From Siphonodentalium dalli (taxonomy: Eukaryota > Mollusca > Scaphopoda > Gadilida > Siphonodentaliidae), in the NCBI GenBank assembly GCA_032622095.1, contig CP136062.1:143486351-143550350 (forward strand): a stretch of DNA of 64,000 nt. The letters run 5' to 3'. The notes under the pieces are model-generated. The model did not search any database and had not been told where the DNA came from. It saw only the letters and a program-made list of their open reading frames with translations. The position numbers were made by a program, and so were the translations under genes. Of this stretch, positions 44,188 through 56,799 are shown in pieces; positions within the stretch are counted from its first letter, which is position 1; every line of letters begins with the position of its first letter.

Positions 44188-44981
44188 CCCATGGCACCAA
44201 ATGATCGCTGAAAATTAAGGTTGTTTTCGGCGATACATTTACCCGATACTGCTTGGAAAACATTTACATTGACAAACATTTTATGTCTATGTACATGTAT
44301 ACCATGCATTTAGGTTCGTGTAAGCTCACATGGTGCTTGCATGACTGATGTGTATGTAATCGATTATGACCGTGCCAATGTTCTACTTGCATTGTATCCT
44401 TAATATACGTGTGTAAAATTCAGAATCTGATGTATGTCTTACATTTTGCTTGCGCTCCGATTGGAGATGTCCGAGTATGATATCATCTTGGCATCTTGAC
44501 CAAAACTGTCCTAGATCGGAGTAGCATCCATGCTTGTGTGGTAGTATTCGTTAGCTCTGCGTGTGTAAGGGAGGGAGGATGAGTGTGTCATCCCAACTCT
44601 GTGAGGACATTCATATAGTAAAACAATGTCCTCACAATGTTAACAATTTTTTCCCTTAAGGCGACGGAAATTTGTATTTTTTGAAATTTTTGATATTTTT
44701 TCGTCCGCACTAGGCGGAAATGATACTACGCATGCGTTACAAAGATTACCGTTATATCGTTAAAGGTACGCTCCGAGTTTGGATATATTTACGAAATAAC
44801 GAGGTCCTCACAACTACGGTATTGTTTGAATTTCTAAAGAAATGTCCCCACAACGTATGTAATACAAACAAGGGTGTGTGTGTGTGTTGGCGAGGTTTCG
44901 TATGCGATATATAGATATATGTATGTATATATATAGAAAGAGAGATAGAGAGAGAGAGAGAGAGAGAGCGAAGGGGAGAGA

Positions 44982-45018
<37 letters not shown>

Positions 45019-45226
45019 TGTGTACGGGTGCGTGTGTGACTATGTCAGACATGCTTTGAGGTGAGAATGTTTCGACTTACAGTATTGCTATATTTTTATT
45101 ATTTCATTGTAAAATAGATTATATATGGCGTTATGTCCTATCTGTGTATATATTTTTAGTTGATTTATTTGTTTTTGTGTAATTTAATTGTATATGTATC
45201 AATGATCTCCCATGAGGATGTAATAA

Positions 45227-45280
<54 letters not shown>

Positions 45281-45529
45281 ATATATCTATATATATATCT
45301 ATATATATCTATATATATTGTGCAATTGATTATAAAATTTCACCCTGCATAATATGACGGCACACTGACCGTTAGTCATTCTGTCAACCGAGACAGTATT
45401 GTAATACCTCGAATCGAATCAATAATAAAATGATTCTTACGTAGCTAGTGGGCTCTCGACAACGTTTTGGAATATGACTAGTCCATGTCTGCATGACTTC
45501 TGATGATATAATACTTCATTTCTGAACAG
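44188..45529. other. Intron sequence with microsatellites
   Basis: GT run near 44874-44888, (GA)n 44936-45015, (TA)n 45229-45318 with TCTATA interruptions. No exon supported, although a cysteine-rich frame near 44840-44913 was examined. Confidence 0.5.
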
Positions 45530-45652
45530 GGTGTGACGTGTGCTGGCCTGGGCATTGCGTTAATAACGGGGCGTCACCATCCACTTGCCAATGCGAGTCG
45601 GGGTTCCATGTGGAGAACAGAGTCACCACCTATACGTCATTATTTTGTGTGT
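45530..45652 (+). CDS. Exon: EGF-like module
   Basis: Acceptor TTTCTGAACAG and donor TGTGT|GTAAGT, phase 1 at both ends. The peptide has C-D-V-C-W-P-G-H-C, VNNGASPSTCQCESGFHVEN, and a final F-C-V-C. Cysteine spacing with NNGAS and C-x-C-x-x-G-F is that of an EGF-like domain, but the last disulfide loop is longer than usual. The symmetric phase-1 exon matches the TSP1 and lectin exons, so it belongs to the same + strand extracellular protein. No calcium-binding D/N-x-D/N-E signature is visible. Confidence 0.8.
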
Positions 45653-46368
45653 GTAAGTATCTAGCCACAGCCAATGATATGTGCACATGTGCCTAAATAG
45701 GTTAGACGGTAGCCTATTCATCATTAATCACAAACACTGATAGCGCACGTATAACATATATCCCTTATACACACAGGTGGGTATGTCTGCAAAAATAGTT
45801 TCGCACACAGAGCTGAAACAAAATTCCGCTCAACCTAGGACACACGCACCAACTACTTGCGTGCAAAAACATGTTTTTCCTCTAACAATTTTGGGACGAA
45901 ACCCATTTTAAAAGACTTCACCCCAATTAACCAACATGTTTATAATGAAAATTGAAACATTTAGGCATCATTCTTAATGCTGACTAATTTACAGCATATG
46001 CAAATCTCTGAGTGATTTAATGATAGACTATTTGATGCAGATACATGTACAGTTGGATATCACATTTGTCAGAATATTTGTCTTAGTTGACCGTATAATG
46101 TAAATTTGGTAAAATTAATAGAATAGATTATCATATAATCTTTCGAAGATCAGAACAAATGTCTATATTGCAATTGTATAGACATTAATTCTCTCCCAAA
46201 CAATTTGGTTTATTTCCCGAACAAATTCAGTACAAATTTGCACTAAACCTGGATGACATCATTTTATATATCTATGGACGAGTGTTGTCAATTTTTGAAA
46301 CAATTTCGATTGAGTCCTTCGATCGACCGCCGATTTGTCCGGCTTGTTTCTTTGTGGATGCACCGAAG

Positions 46369-46502
46369 CTCCAGAGTCCAGAAAGTGTGTCTTCAACGCC
46401 AATACAACTCAGACCATTTTCAATACATTGTCTCAAAATTTAGAAGATCATGTGATTGGTCTAGCAGGATTCAGTTCATTAGCCATTCGGCAAACTTCTC
46501 TG
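46369..46502 (+). CDS. Tentative exon (phase 1 to 0)
   Basis: Acceptor after a pyrimidine-rich stretch (TTTCTTTGTGGATGCACCGAAG) and donor CTG|GTGATA. The frame reads PESRKCVFNANTTQTIFNT then LSQNLEDHVIGLAGFSSLAI. The entry phase fits the EGF exon and the exit phase fits the next candidate. It has an N-T-T sequon. No domain recognised. Two other frames are partly open here, so the call is weak. Confidence 0.3.
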
Positions 46503-46703
46503 GTGATATCCTCCTCGTGTTTTTATTAACTGGGTGTTTTCAGAAACGTCATTTTTTGTCGATGTTCGGTATGTAACTTGACCTTCACAATAAACTCTTG
46601 CTCGACTTCGAATTCCATGCTGTCATTCTCCTGCATGTTTAAAATGTTATTGGAGATTATTAGCGCAGTAACTGTAATATATAACCACTAGTCCCTTTAC
46701 TAG

Positions 46704-46830
46704 CTTGTGGCTTGTGTGCCTCGATACAGTGTGTTGCCGATGGCCTCACGACCCGTTAATGGTTGGATACATGCCGGTGGCTATATTATCTTGATCGACG
46801 TGTATTCATTAAGTATGTATGCATATTCAG
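46704..46830 (+). CDS. Tentative exon (phase 0 to 1)
   Basis: Acceptor TTTACTAG and donor TTCAG|GTAATA. It reads VACVPRYSVLPMASRPVNGW then IHAGGYIILIDVYSLSMYAY. It looks like beta-strand-rich extracellular sequence but has no named domain. Its exit phase fits the exon at 47258. A stop immediately upstream in this frame (46701) means the acceptor fixes the start. Confidence 0.35.
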
Positions 46831-47257
46831 GTAATAATTTAATTTTAATTTATTATCTGAGCTTTCTGACACAAGGGTGGACAAGCAAAGTTTATTTCTC
46901 TGAGTCAGCGAAAATAATTTGAATAATCAAAAAATGGTATATTTACTGGACAATCCAATATATGCTATGTGAATCGAAAGGTGAACACGACTGTATGGGC
47001 CAAGAAACATATATCGGCATCAGTATCCCCAACATATCTCTATTTCAGCATTATGTATTCTTTGTGTATATCACAGGACTATAAACATGTACAAAGATCC
47101 ACACCAAGTATGGACTAAATTTATAATATGTATTGCCCACACCATTATTTTTCAATAGACTAAATTTATAATATGTAACAGAACGACAGTAGCATTACTA
47201 GCGTTACTAGCGTAGACAGTAGCGTTACTAGCGTAGGCTTCGACATCATTATATCAG

Positions 47258-47371
47258 AATGGTCTGTTATTCAAGTCGAGGATCTTCAGGAAATAAATGA
47301 AGCCGACAGACACACAAACGAAAAGATAGTACCAAGTGCAAAAGTTTTCATATTCGGTTGGAAATGTTCAG
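47258..47371 (+). CDS. Tentative exon (phase 1 to 1)
   Basis: Acceptor ATTATATCAG and donor TTCAG|GTGATA. It reads WSVIQVEDLQEINEADRHTN then EKIVPSAKVFIFGWKCS. The frame would stay open past the donor to a TAA near 47438, so the donor is inferred from phase and from the next exon starting in phase 1. No domain recognised. Confidence 0.45.
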
Positions 47372-47498
47372 GTGATAAGTGCAGCAAACGGTCTTTAACT
47401 GAACATTTTCTAATGGAATTCGTCAATGAGTATTAACAAAGAGTATTAATAAAGAGTTGAAATCATCACATGCAATGTAAAGTGGAATATATTTTCAG

Positions 47499-47759
47499 CC
47501 GATACCCCGCCAGAAATTCACACCTGTAGAATGGGAGTGGAGAGTGGTGCTGGAGAAGTTAGGAATTCCACATCCTCCGGATCTTCAACTTGCCTCAATC
47601 AATGCAATATTTACGGGAGGTTTACACCAGCATTCACTTCATCCGAGTCATTAGCCGAATTCAAAATCACACCTGGCTCAATTCCACCATCATACGTTTA
47701 CGAGTACAAATTCGGGTTGACGGAATCAAGGTTAACCATATTGAGGGAGTCTTCGGATG
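47499..47759 (+). CDS. Exon of the extracellular repeat protein
   Basis: Acceptor ATATTTTCAG and donor GGATG|GTAAGT, phase 1 to 1. It reads DTPPEIHTCRMGVESGAGEV, then a Ser/Thr-rich stretch with C-x3-C and YEYKFGLTESRLTILRESS. The D-T-P-P start is the linker motif that recurs between the later repeats, so this exon probably opens the FN3-like series. It has an N-S-T sequon. It joins in phase to the exon at 50885. Confidence 0.75.
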
Positions 47760-49675
47760 GTAAGTACTGCACCATTAATACATAATGACTGTAAAGAAGT
47801 ATCTAAATTGATGTTACGTTCATACAATGTCAAGTTTGCGCGACATATTCTGCTGATATTTTCGCTTTAGAACACCCTATGGTGTCGCAATTTGAAGGAC
47901 AACTATCAATCAAAATGCATATTTGCCAAAACTAACGACATGCGAAGTAAAGTTTTTGTAGTTCCGCACGTAACGGTGCTACTAACACATTGTCATAAAA
48001 TACCTGATTGATTCATACGAGATAATTGCACGTTTCTTACAGGCAAATTTCGATAGCATCGCTACTATGATAAATACATAAGGTTTACTTCGTATATAGT
48101 TAGCTGTGGAACAGATGCATTTTATAAGCATCTTTGCATTCGGTTACTATCATGTTCCATTCACCACTGACACTGACATTCACTACTGGCACAATATTAA
48201 ATACAAAATTAAGTACTTGCATAGATGGTAGTGAAAACAATCAGGAAGTGAACATTTGACAATAACCTGTTGCACACATCGAATCATCGATAATCAATAA
48301 CACCGTCCACAACAAGGGTGGCGATTTCAATGTAGCGAAATTACATTGATTGCGTATGAATCACATCCAAATTGGTTATGTATATATGAATCCATGAAGA
48401 ATTGTAGTGTTTAATCACAGTTGGCGTCTTGGAGACTGCCATCGCAATGACATATATATACACACGTATCTTGGATCTGTACAATATTGGAGAGATTCAA
48501 GATCAGTTACGAACGATTTGATTCATGAGTGGTAATGCATCAGAGGAAATACGGACGCAGTTGAATCACAGCGAGTGTCTTCTACCAGATAGTTTTACAG
48601 CGAGGACAGTATTGACGCTTTTTTATAAGAGTCGATCATTGAAATGTTGATAGGCTGAGAACACATCAATAGATGATAATAATGGGAAACATCTAATGAG
48701 TTCAGTTACAGAAAACCTCTCGCTGTGGTCCTATGGTGTAAATTCTAACAGAACAGTTTTCAACTAAGGCACAACCATTAACTCCCTGAATCTGATATCA
48801 CCACCCCGGAGGGTGTCAGCAACACAGAGTGAATGTAGATAGCTTCTTACGTAGATAATATCAGAAAATATATACTGTGGCGTCATAATCAACAACATAC
48901 ATGTAGCATCATATACTCGTGGTCCCAACAAAAACGCCAACAAATGCATAGAAATTATTCTGAAATCGCAACAGGATTGCGAAAAATATGGTAAATAAAT
49001 TTCTTGGATATACATAGTGAGAAATATAAGGAAAGGATTCTTAGGAAAACGATGATATAACATTTTAAACGGATCATGATGTTCGTGATGGGCAGATTCC
49101 TTATTATTTTTCTCACGGAAATGTCAAATAAATGGGAAAACGACAACAAAAAGCGTAGCAGAAATGTCTCAATACACTGACAACGATGACATGGGGCAGA
49201 CTAAGGTATCTTGCAAATAAACTAGATATACTGACAAAACTGATACTAAATAACTTCGAAGAAAAGATAAACAATAACATTGACGAACGTCTTGGAGCGA
49301 CAGAAAGAAAATATACAACAACAATCGGCAAAAATAGAGAAAAACAAGGACAAACTTGATAAACGCATTCAGAAATTAGAAATGATTGTACAAAAGATTG
49401 AAAAGCGATTAAATAGTGTTGAAGCGAAACGGTGCATAGACAGAGCAGCAACTCAAATAAGATGAGAACAAAATTTGCGAGAATCTGAAAGCCGATTTAA
49501 TTAAATTTAAAAAAGTCAAATGACATCAACGGAGCATAACATATAAGAAAGAATCAATATGACGAAACTCATCGAAGAAACAATTGATGAGAAAATGAAA
49601 ATGTATTTGGAGGACAATGTAAGCACAGAGGACCAAATTATAAAAGACGAAATTATTGCAAATGCAGTTGAATAC
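47760..49675. other. Intron sequence without recognised content
   Basis: Several short frames on both strands (for example a Lys/Glu-rich one near 49280-49465). None has splice support or a domain. Confidence 0.4.
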
Positions 49676-50475
49676 ATAGACAGAACACAACGCGCATCTT
49701 AATCGAGACTCTTTGGTCAAATGAGTTGCGGATGGCGCAAGGATATATTTCGCGAAAATATATTCTACACCGTTCAGTCAGATAAGTTCAATACATGAAT
49801 GTCATCTTCATTGTTACCATAGCTACCTTTATTGTGATTTAAGTATGACAAATAACCAGTAATTATGGGGGATCGCCGGAAGCGGATGGTCGACGTAATG
49901 TACGTCATCGTTCTTGGCGACAACGTCAACAAGAATAATTCCGGCTTGTATTCCACTAGAGTTATACACTAATATGTATTCAATGGCTGGGATTCCGTTG
50001 AATACATGTGCCTTGCGTCAATGGGTGTGTAATAAATAGACAGAACACAACGCGCATCTTAATCGAGACTCTTTTGTCGAATGAGTTGCGGATGGCGCAA
50101 GGATATATTTCGCGAGAGCGTAGCTCGAGCGAAATATAACTTTGCGCCGTCCGCAACGAGTTCGATAAAAGATTCGAGATTATGATGCAAGTTGTGTTCT
50201 GTATTTATTCTCACCGTTCAGTCAGATAAGTTCAATCCATGAATATCACCTTCATTGTTACTAGAGCTACCTTTATTGTGATTTAAGTCTGACAAATAAC
50301 CATTAATTATGAGGGATCACCGGAAGCGGATGATCGACGTAATGTACGTCATCTTTCTTGGCGACAACGTCAACAAGAAGAGTTCCGGCTTGTATTCCAC
50401 TAGAGGTATCTACTAAATGTATTCAATGGCTGGGATTCCGTTGAATACATGTGTCTTACGTCAATGGGTATGTAT
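49676..50475 (+). mobile_element. Hairpin-headed element, two copies in direct tandem
   Basis: Copy 2 (49676-50031) has only the left hairpin arm, with the right arm deleted after TTCGCGAAAATATA. Copy 3 (50032-50475) has a compact 177-bp hairpin (arms meet at GCGAGAGCGTAGCTCGAGC) followed by the same tail as at 30042-30320. The second copy starts at the exact end of the first (GGGTGTGTAAT|AAATAGACAG). Confidence 0.7.
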
Positions 50476-50884
50476 TAAAACAGGAAACTGCGACATGTCC
50501 GAAGAAAATCTATTTGAATGAGGTATATACAAAGAATGAGATGTGGAACTATACGCTTCGCGCGTTTTGTTAAAAACAAAAAGAACTTATTTTCCAACAG
50601 AGAATTTCCATATTAAAGGAAACACAATTGTTGAACATAGATATAACGAAAACTGATTATGACTGAAATGTAAATTATAATTTGTAAGCGGGCACTAACA
50701 GTCTATTGACTCGATCCTTAAATAAATGATGAACGAAATGAAAAAAAAAGAAAGGTAAAAAAAAATGGTATGTTCATTTTTCAAATCCATTGCGCCGGGT
50801 TGGTGATACCAGGTTTACGAAAGTGAATTATATTCATACCCAATACAGTCTTTTCCATAAAAAAAACATGTCTCCCAATTTCAG
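50476..50884. other. Intron sequence without recognised content
   Basis: A/T-rich, ending in the pyrimidine tract and TTTCAG acceptor of the next exon. Confidence 0.4.
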
Positions 50885-51023
50885 GAGTTTTTCACGAATT
50901 ACAGACGATCTTGCTTACAAGTGAATCATATGGAACGCCATCATCTATTAACCCAATAGAAATGGTTCATCGTATATTAAACAGCAATCTGGATTTCAGT
51001 ACGTCATTGGAAAACGGTGATGG
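50885..51023 (+). CDS. Exon of the extracellular repeat protein (phase 1 to 2)
   Basis: Acceptor CCCAATTTCAG and donor GATGG|GTGAGT. It reads VFHELQTILLTSESYGTPSS then INPIEMVHRILNSNLDFSTS and LENGD. The two leftover bases GG join the G of the next exon to give glycine. Phase fits on both sides. No named domain, and I infer it is part of the region linking the EGF-type modules and the repeat series. Confidence 0.75.
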
Positions 51024-52215
51024 GTGAGTATACTTAATATGAATATCGATATACATATTATAATTCTAGACAAATACAGTACACATATCGCATTGAAACA
51101 ATAGATAGTGTGCCCGTTTGGATGCGAGTACAATTCCGTATATCAACGGCGTAGACTTCGCTCTTTGATAATATAGGCATATAGTAATGCATTGATTGAA
51201 GGTTATACATGTAGGTCGCTGCAATAATTAAGCAAGTCGCCATCAGATCTAAGTTCCGCCCGATAAAGGGGCATCGATGTGTATAAGAAACGTGAAGAGA
51301 ATCGAGGTTTAATACGGGTATGGTACCGGTAGGCCCTATATAAAAGTTCCTTGTAATTGCATCCATTCGGTGTAAATAGACCTGTATATCATTTGTCCAG
51401 AGATCACGCGGGCAGGCTTGTCCGGATTATGGCCTTCAATGACAACATGCCATGGCGTCTTAACTGGTTAACTTGTTTTCAATATAAGCTAACACACAAT
51501 ATTTATCTAAAACGAAACGATTTATTTTTAATAATTGTTTATAAATAACTAAATAATTGACTTGTTCAGTATCCGATAGAAGTTCATCGGAAGTTGTGAA
51601 GAAGGACATGTTATGTTCATCGCGGGATTGTTATTAAATAACATAATTAATGTTAATCAACTAAAGACACCGGCACACATAATCAAATATGAACTCAACT
51701 GAACAGCACATATTATTTGCGGAATTATATGTACTCAATTTACTGTGTTAAGTCACTTTTCGTGGCTATACCAATAAATTGTGTGCACATATGTTTACTG
51801 TTTCTGATAAATAGTCCTAACAATCAAATTATGTCTTCACTAAATTATGAAGTATAGTCTAAATAAATCACAAGTTTGTTCAATTAAATCAAGCAATATC
51901 GATCTCGATATCAGTACATTACAAGCCACAATCCTCAGAATGTACAATAAACATAGAACAACACAGCTGTGTGAACATGTTAAACGTATTGTACTCATGT
52001 GTCATGCGACGGGTAAAACTCGAACCTACGGTTCTCGTTTCAGCATCGCGTCACAACACAATACTTTAACCTGTTCACACACTTGTGTCATTCTATCTAT
52101 ATATTCCACAAAGATTGTTGCTATAAAAATGGTAACACATACAATACGATATACATTTACATTTACATTATGACAATATGAATTGCTGCCAAATATATTG
52201 ATTATCTACTCATAG
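51024..52215. other. Intron
   Basis: Donor GTGAGT to acceptor CTACTCATAG. No repeat family or nested gene recognised. Confidence 0.6.
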
Positions 52216-53386
52216 GGTATGTTTGCGTTTCTCTGCTGTTGGCGGTGGCTATATGATTCGACTGGAATTCGATGGATCGGAGTCTGGAATAATTACTTAC
52301 CCGGGAGTCCACTACCAGCGAACCCTGTGCTACTACGTGGATAATATTCCACCAGAACACTGCGCCACCAGTGGATGTGAACAGGATCCAATTCAGATAC
52401 CAAATTCTCTCCTCATATCGGACAATTTGAACATCTGTCTGGAAGGTTGGTACGACCCTTATATATCACATCCGGAACAGGCGTCAGAATTTGATCACTT
52501 CCTGGTGTCACTTCATTTTGTCAAACCGTCTGGACCAAACACGTTATTAGTTGCACACGAGAGCAACCAAACTTTGAGCATCAAAACGACATCATTAGCA
52601 TTCGTATTGCCCCTGGAGCCAGCACTGTATGCGGTAGTCGTAGAAGCTGTCGATAATACGGAAAACGTGCAGCAGGCAAGGCGATTTGTGATGTACGACA
52701 ACTCATCCCGCATTGAAATAAACCATGATCACGTGCTCCGTGTGTCATCAGCAAACCCCACTACAAACTACACGTGGCAAACAAATCTGGGAGAGGTGTG
52801 TTTGTATTGGGCTGAAAGATATTACAACACGTACCACCGCAACAACAACCGGCTTCTACCCGTGATCGGAGACGCCCATGGGCTCATTAGCGGAGTTTAC
52901 GAAGACAACCAAGAACTACTCACTGCTATAGGAACCTCGAATGTGCATGGAATCGTGTCGTTTCACTACTCATGGTTGATGAATAGCGGGGTGAAGAATG
53001 TAGAAACACCAATTCCGGACATTCAAAGTCAGCGAATCTGTTTTGATCCGCCCATAACTGATGGTGACTCCGTTACGACCTGGATCAAGTCTGCAGACAT
53101 CATGGGCAGAGGCTATTCTGAAGATAAAATAGTTCATATAGACAGCAGCAACCCGTTCATAGAACGTGCCTTCTTGACGAAAGATGGCCACCAACACCTG
53201 CATGTGCACGATTCAAATGACCTTTCGACTATGAACCTTGTATTCGCAGCCTTTGATCCCCACAGTGGAATCCGTAGTGTGCGCTGGTCGTTATATGCTG
53301 GGACGTGGAGTGACGATTCGCCGGTCTTTGATGATGGTACTGAAGTTGGCCGGGGAAGTTTGCCAGTAAAGCGAGCAAACAATCAG
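52216..53386 (+). CDS. Large exon: first FN3-like repeats of the extracellular protein
   Basis: Acceptor TACTCATAG and donor AATCAG|GTAGGT, phase 2 to 0, 390 codons. It opens VCLRFSAVGGGYMIRLEFDG, then C-rich segments (RTLCYYVDN, EHCATSGCEQDP) and NICLEGWYDPY. Repeat linkers occur at 52697 (DNSSRIEI) and 53141 (DSSNPFIE). Before each linker comes a strand like ALYAVVVEAVDNT, and after each a W/F-x-x-F-x-D-P/D-x-S-G-I strand (FAAFDPHSGIRSVRWSLY). This beta-sandwich periodicity of about 110-150 residues resembles FN3/Ig-like domains of large adhesion or secreted proteins in marine invertebrates. N-Q-T, N-S-S and N-Y-T sequons support an extracellular location. There is no transmembrane segment. 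Confidence 0.88.
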
Positions 53387-54726
53387 GTAGGTCACCTTTT
53401 CATGTACGGTGCTACGATATACAACAAGCGCCTTATTTAATATGTCAAAGAAGGTCATGCATCCGATATATTTATCTCAAAATAAGTAAGCTCCCCCGGA
53501 TATAATTATTGCATTGTATCTCAATAATGTTGAGGCTGATTGTCCGAAAATTATGCTCATATGATCAGTATCATATGACGGGTGATTTGAGATAAGGCTG
53601 ACTCCCCTGTGTGCTTCCATGTTTGAGAGAGAAACGCATTTAAATGCGCATGCGATTAACAACTCAATGCTGCTAGTGTAACCACATGAACATCACCGCA
53701 TACCATTGCAACGAGTGAAAGTCTAGGTCAGACCGTGCCCTCATTATTATGAATTGACACCTGACATAAAATTATAGCTGCCAAATCCCCGCGCAAAAGC
53801 CGAGCAATGTCATAACATTTACTGTAATAATCGACTCTTTTTGGAGATTACTCACCTATCCTATTTGGTCACATATACCAAACAACGAAGGTGAGGTCTA
53901 TCTGTCGTTAACCGAGAATTCTGATATATTGGTGACATAATATATATTGTCTTCCCAAAGTTTCATCGCATTCTGATAACCACATCTAAAGATATCGTCA
54001 AAAATATCTGAGGGAACTTACTTTCTTGTAGGTGTTTATATGTAAACATACCTCGATGTCCAATGTATTCTCGAGTAACCCAGTTCTTAGTAACCAATAT
54101 ATATCCCTGTCTTGTGTCTTTTTTCTGACACAGGGCCATACCACGACGTTGTCATTTTTACGGGTGGGGGAAACCCCGGAAAGACCACGCAGAGGTCGTA
54201 ATTCCACTGGTCTCTTCTCCCGGAAATCCGCATATTATCCGCTTATAATAGAGCATGTTTTAGGTAGATAATCTGCTCAGAATCTCCTCATTTTGAGTCG
54301 ATAATGTGCTGGAAATTAGAGTTTTAGTCACATTATCGACTAATAATGAGGCGATTCTAAGTAGATTATGTGCGGCCAATGACACAAATAAGCCAACTAT
54401 CGACTTTTCAGGTGTACGCTCTCTAACATGTGTTTTAACTGTGGCTCGCGCAATAAATCGAAATAACGGATATGACACCACTATCTGCTTATTTCAGAAT
54501 CAAGTAATCACATTATGTACCTATTCCACTTTCCAATTTATAGGTCGATTATATGCGTATTTGCACGAAGAGATGTTGACTCCACAGAGAAATAATATCG
54601 CTTGCTCAGATACCATCATGATCCGTCCTGACAATGTTTCCACCGATCACATGGTACGCGAACACACAAGCTTCAACGTTTCAACCTCTTGGTTGCATTA
54701 TATTGTTATTTATATCTCTATTCCAG
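53387..54726. other. Intron
   Basis: Donor GTAGGT to acceptor TCTCTATTCCAG. Open frames near 54306-54726 run into the next exon but lie before its acceptor. No repeat recognised. Confidence 0.6.
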
Positions 54727-55921
54727 ACATGCTCCGAAGCAGGCCAGTGTTACTGCCCAAGTATCGGATCGTGCGAAATGTTCAATTATTCACTAACACT
54801 GAACTCCCTCGTAGCAAGCGACACACATCTTGGCGACCACAACAGGAATTACTACTTCAAACTAGAAGTGACCAATATTGCAATGTTGAGCACAACAAGA
54901 GTTGTTAGAGTACTGGCTGATGATTCCGCACCAGAAACAGGATCCGTTTTCGAAGGCAGTGTCGGAGGTACTGATATTGATTATACCAGTCTAGATATGG
55001 TGAGCGTGAATTTCCCGGGATTCGTTGATCACGAGAGTGGCATTAAGTTCTACAAAGTAGCTCTATCTTCGAAGTGTCTAACAAGGGCCGAGCTAATCGG
55101 CAATAACTCCCACGAGAGCACGGCCGTTTTGACCAATATTACAACACAGACGGTAACTATTCTAGCACCTGGACTAGGGAAACACTACACAACAGTGGTC
55201 GCTTACAACCATGCTGTGGAACCGTCCGAGGCAGTATGCTCAGATGGAATCACGATAGATAACACTCCACCGCGATTAGCAAACATCACCATCGCTGGAG
55301 CAACTACTCGTCCCTCGATAGCATGCTTGGAATCAGGAGCGCATGTCGTGTGGTCTGATCTTCGGATAGCAGCGCTCACACAAACGGTGGATTGCGCTGC
55401 TCGATGCGAGAGAGAGGTTGTGGGTCGAAATGTTAGTGCTCTTGTCTTCGACAAAGATTCTCCACTTGACAAGGATGTGTCAACAAACCTCTGCCGGGAA
55501 CTTCCGCTTTTCGCGCGCATTTACATACCGTATGATGGAGCTAACCTCTGGTGGAACGTAACAGATGCTGAATCTCAGATACGGGGGATGACAATCGGAG
55601 TGGCTTCGTCCATTTCCACAGCAGTTGATCCTGATGTAATTGCGTTTGTTCAGGCGCCTCACCAGTCACAGTATAAACGATCCCACATTGGGCTGAGCAC
55701 AGGTTCCGAGTACTTCTTCGTTTTGCTTGCAACAAATAAGGCGGGTTTGGAAGAAATGACAACAATAGGACCTATTGTTGTAGATGAGTCACCTCCAGTT
55801 GTCATCAGAGATCACACTCGTCTTGTTGTGACTTCGAACGATGTTCGGTTCGAATGGGATGCAGGCGCTTTTACTGACATCGAGCAAAGCGAGGAAGGAT
55901 TCAAAACTGAATTTGTTGTCG
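54727..55921 (+). CDS. Large exon: FN3-like repeats, middle part
   Basis: Acceptor CTATTCCAG and donor GTCG|GTATGT, phase 0 to 1, 398 codons. It starts TCSEAGQCYCPSIGSC, then NYYFKLEVTNIAML. Linkers at about 54919 (DDSAPETGSVFEG), 55256 (DNTPPRLANITIAG) and 55782 (DESPPVVIRD) divide it into repeats. The first has the clear strand VNFPGFVDHESGIKFYKVAL, and others end in TTVVAYNHAV and YFFVLLATNKAGL (the Y-x-V-x-A-x-N-x-A-G pattern of FN3-like G strands). Several N-glycosylation sequons. Joins directly in phase to the exon at 61365, suggesting nothing is missing across the 5.4-kb intron. Confidence 0.9.
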
Positions 55922-56799
55922 GTATGTACATGACATATATTAACCCATGCTCGACTATGCATGTTAATATTCATTCTACATAGACATTAATGCTATATAT
56001 ATTCGCCCTTCACATTTCTGTTCCATCAACTTTAGTTTATAAAGAATCAGACGTGACATGTGAAATGATCGGTTAACATAGAGGGGAATGTTGTGTAATA
56101 CGTGTGGACCTTGGAATTACAATCGTCATGTTGTCATTGCCAAACAACCGCCAATACCCATCTTTGTGCATATTTCGTTAAACTCGTTAAACATAGATTT
56201 TTCAATATTTTGTCAAACTGTGAAACTCGATTTGATGAGCATTTGACAAAATATAATACAGTTAAACTGACAATAGCCTATTATAAGAACAAATTTGTGT
56301 TTGGTTTTGACTTATTTTTTAAATGTTTCGATAACTGTATAACGGGATATTGTGTCAACGTTACACAATGGTTATATCGATGTATGTCTTTTAACCTAGC
56401 AGTCATATTCGCTATAGTAATTTCCAACTCATAGTCATCGAAATGATAGTACGAAACTGCCTTTGAACCGACATCTTTTAAACAAATGTTCATTTTTTAT
56501 TCTGTATAATTATGCACATTTAGATGTGTTTGGCACAAGTTCGGTAGTTATTTTTGGCTCTGCCCAACGTTTCTCGTCGAATTTATCACTCAAACGCAAA
56601 AATATCAGTGTCGTGAAATGTTGGTCGGATACATTTTGGTGGACACAATATTATTGGCGTCTAACTCAAAATATTGTTTAACTGCGATACATTAATTGAT
56701 ATTGTCACGTCGAGGGAATTCAGCAACTATGACTCTGATTGCAAAGCATATTCTCGTGCAAATATGTTCATATTGAGCCTAAATAAACACATATTGGAC

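Noticed and set aside
44000-44263. Minus-strand frame with repeated SEGSLFRRFAIPKV
   Set aside because: It is the translation of the 16-bp satellite array, not a gene.
44840-44913. Cysteine-rich peptide CPHNVCNTNKGVCVCWRGF resembling an EGF module
   Set aside because: Half of its Cys-Val content comes from a GTGTGT microsatellite. Possible splice sites give phase 0, which fits neither the TSP1 nor the EGF exon.
45160-45357. Ile/Tyr-repeat frame over 45229-45318
   Set aside because: Translation of a (TA)n microsatellite.
49113-49451. 112-codon minus-strand frame rich in Ser/Phe/Leu opposite a Lys/Glu-rich + frame
   Set aside because: A-rich intron DNA gives both. No splice sites, domain or repeat family support either strand.
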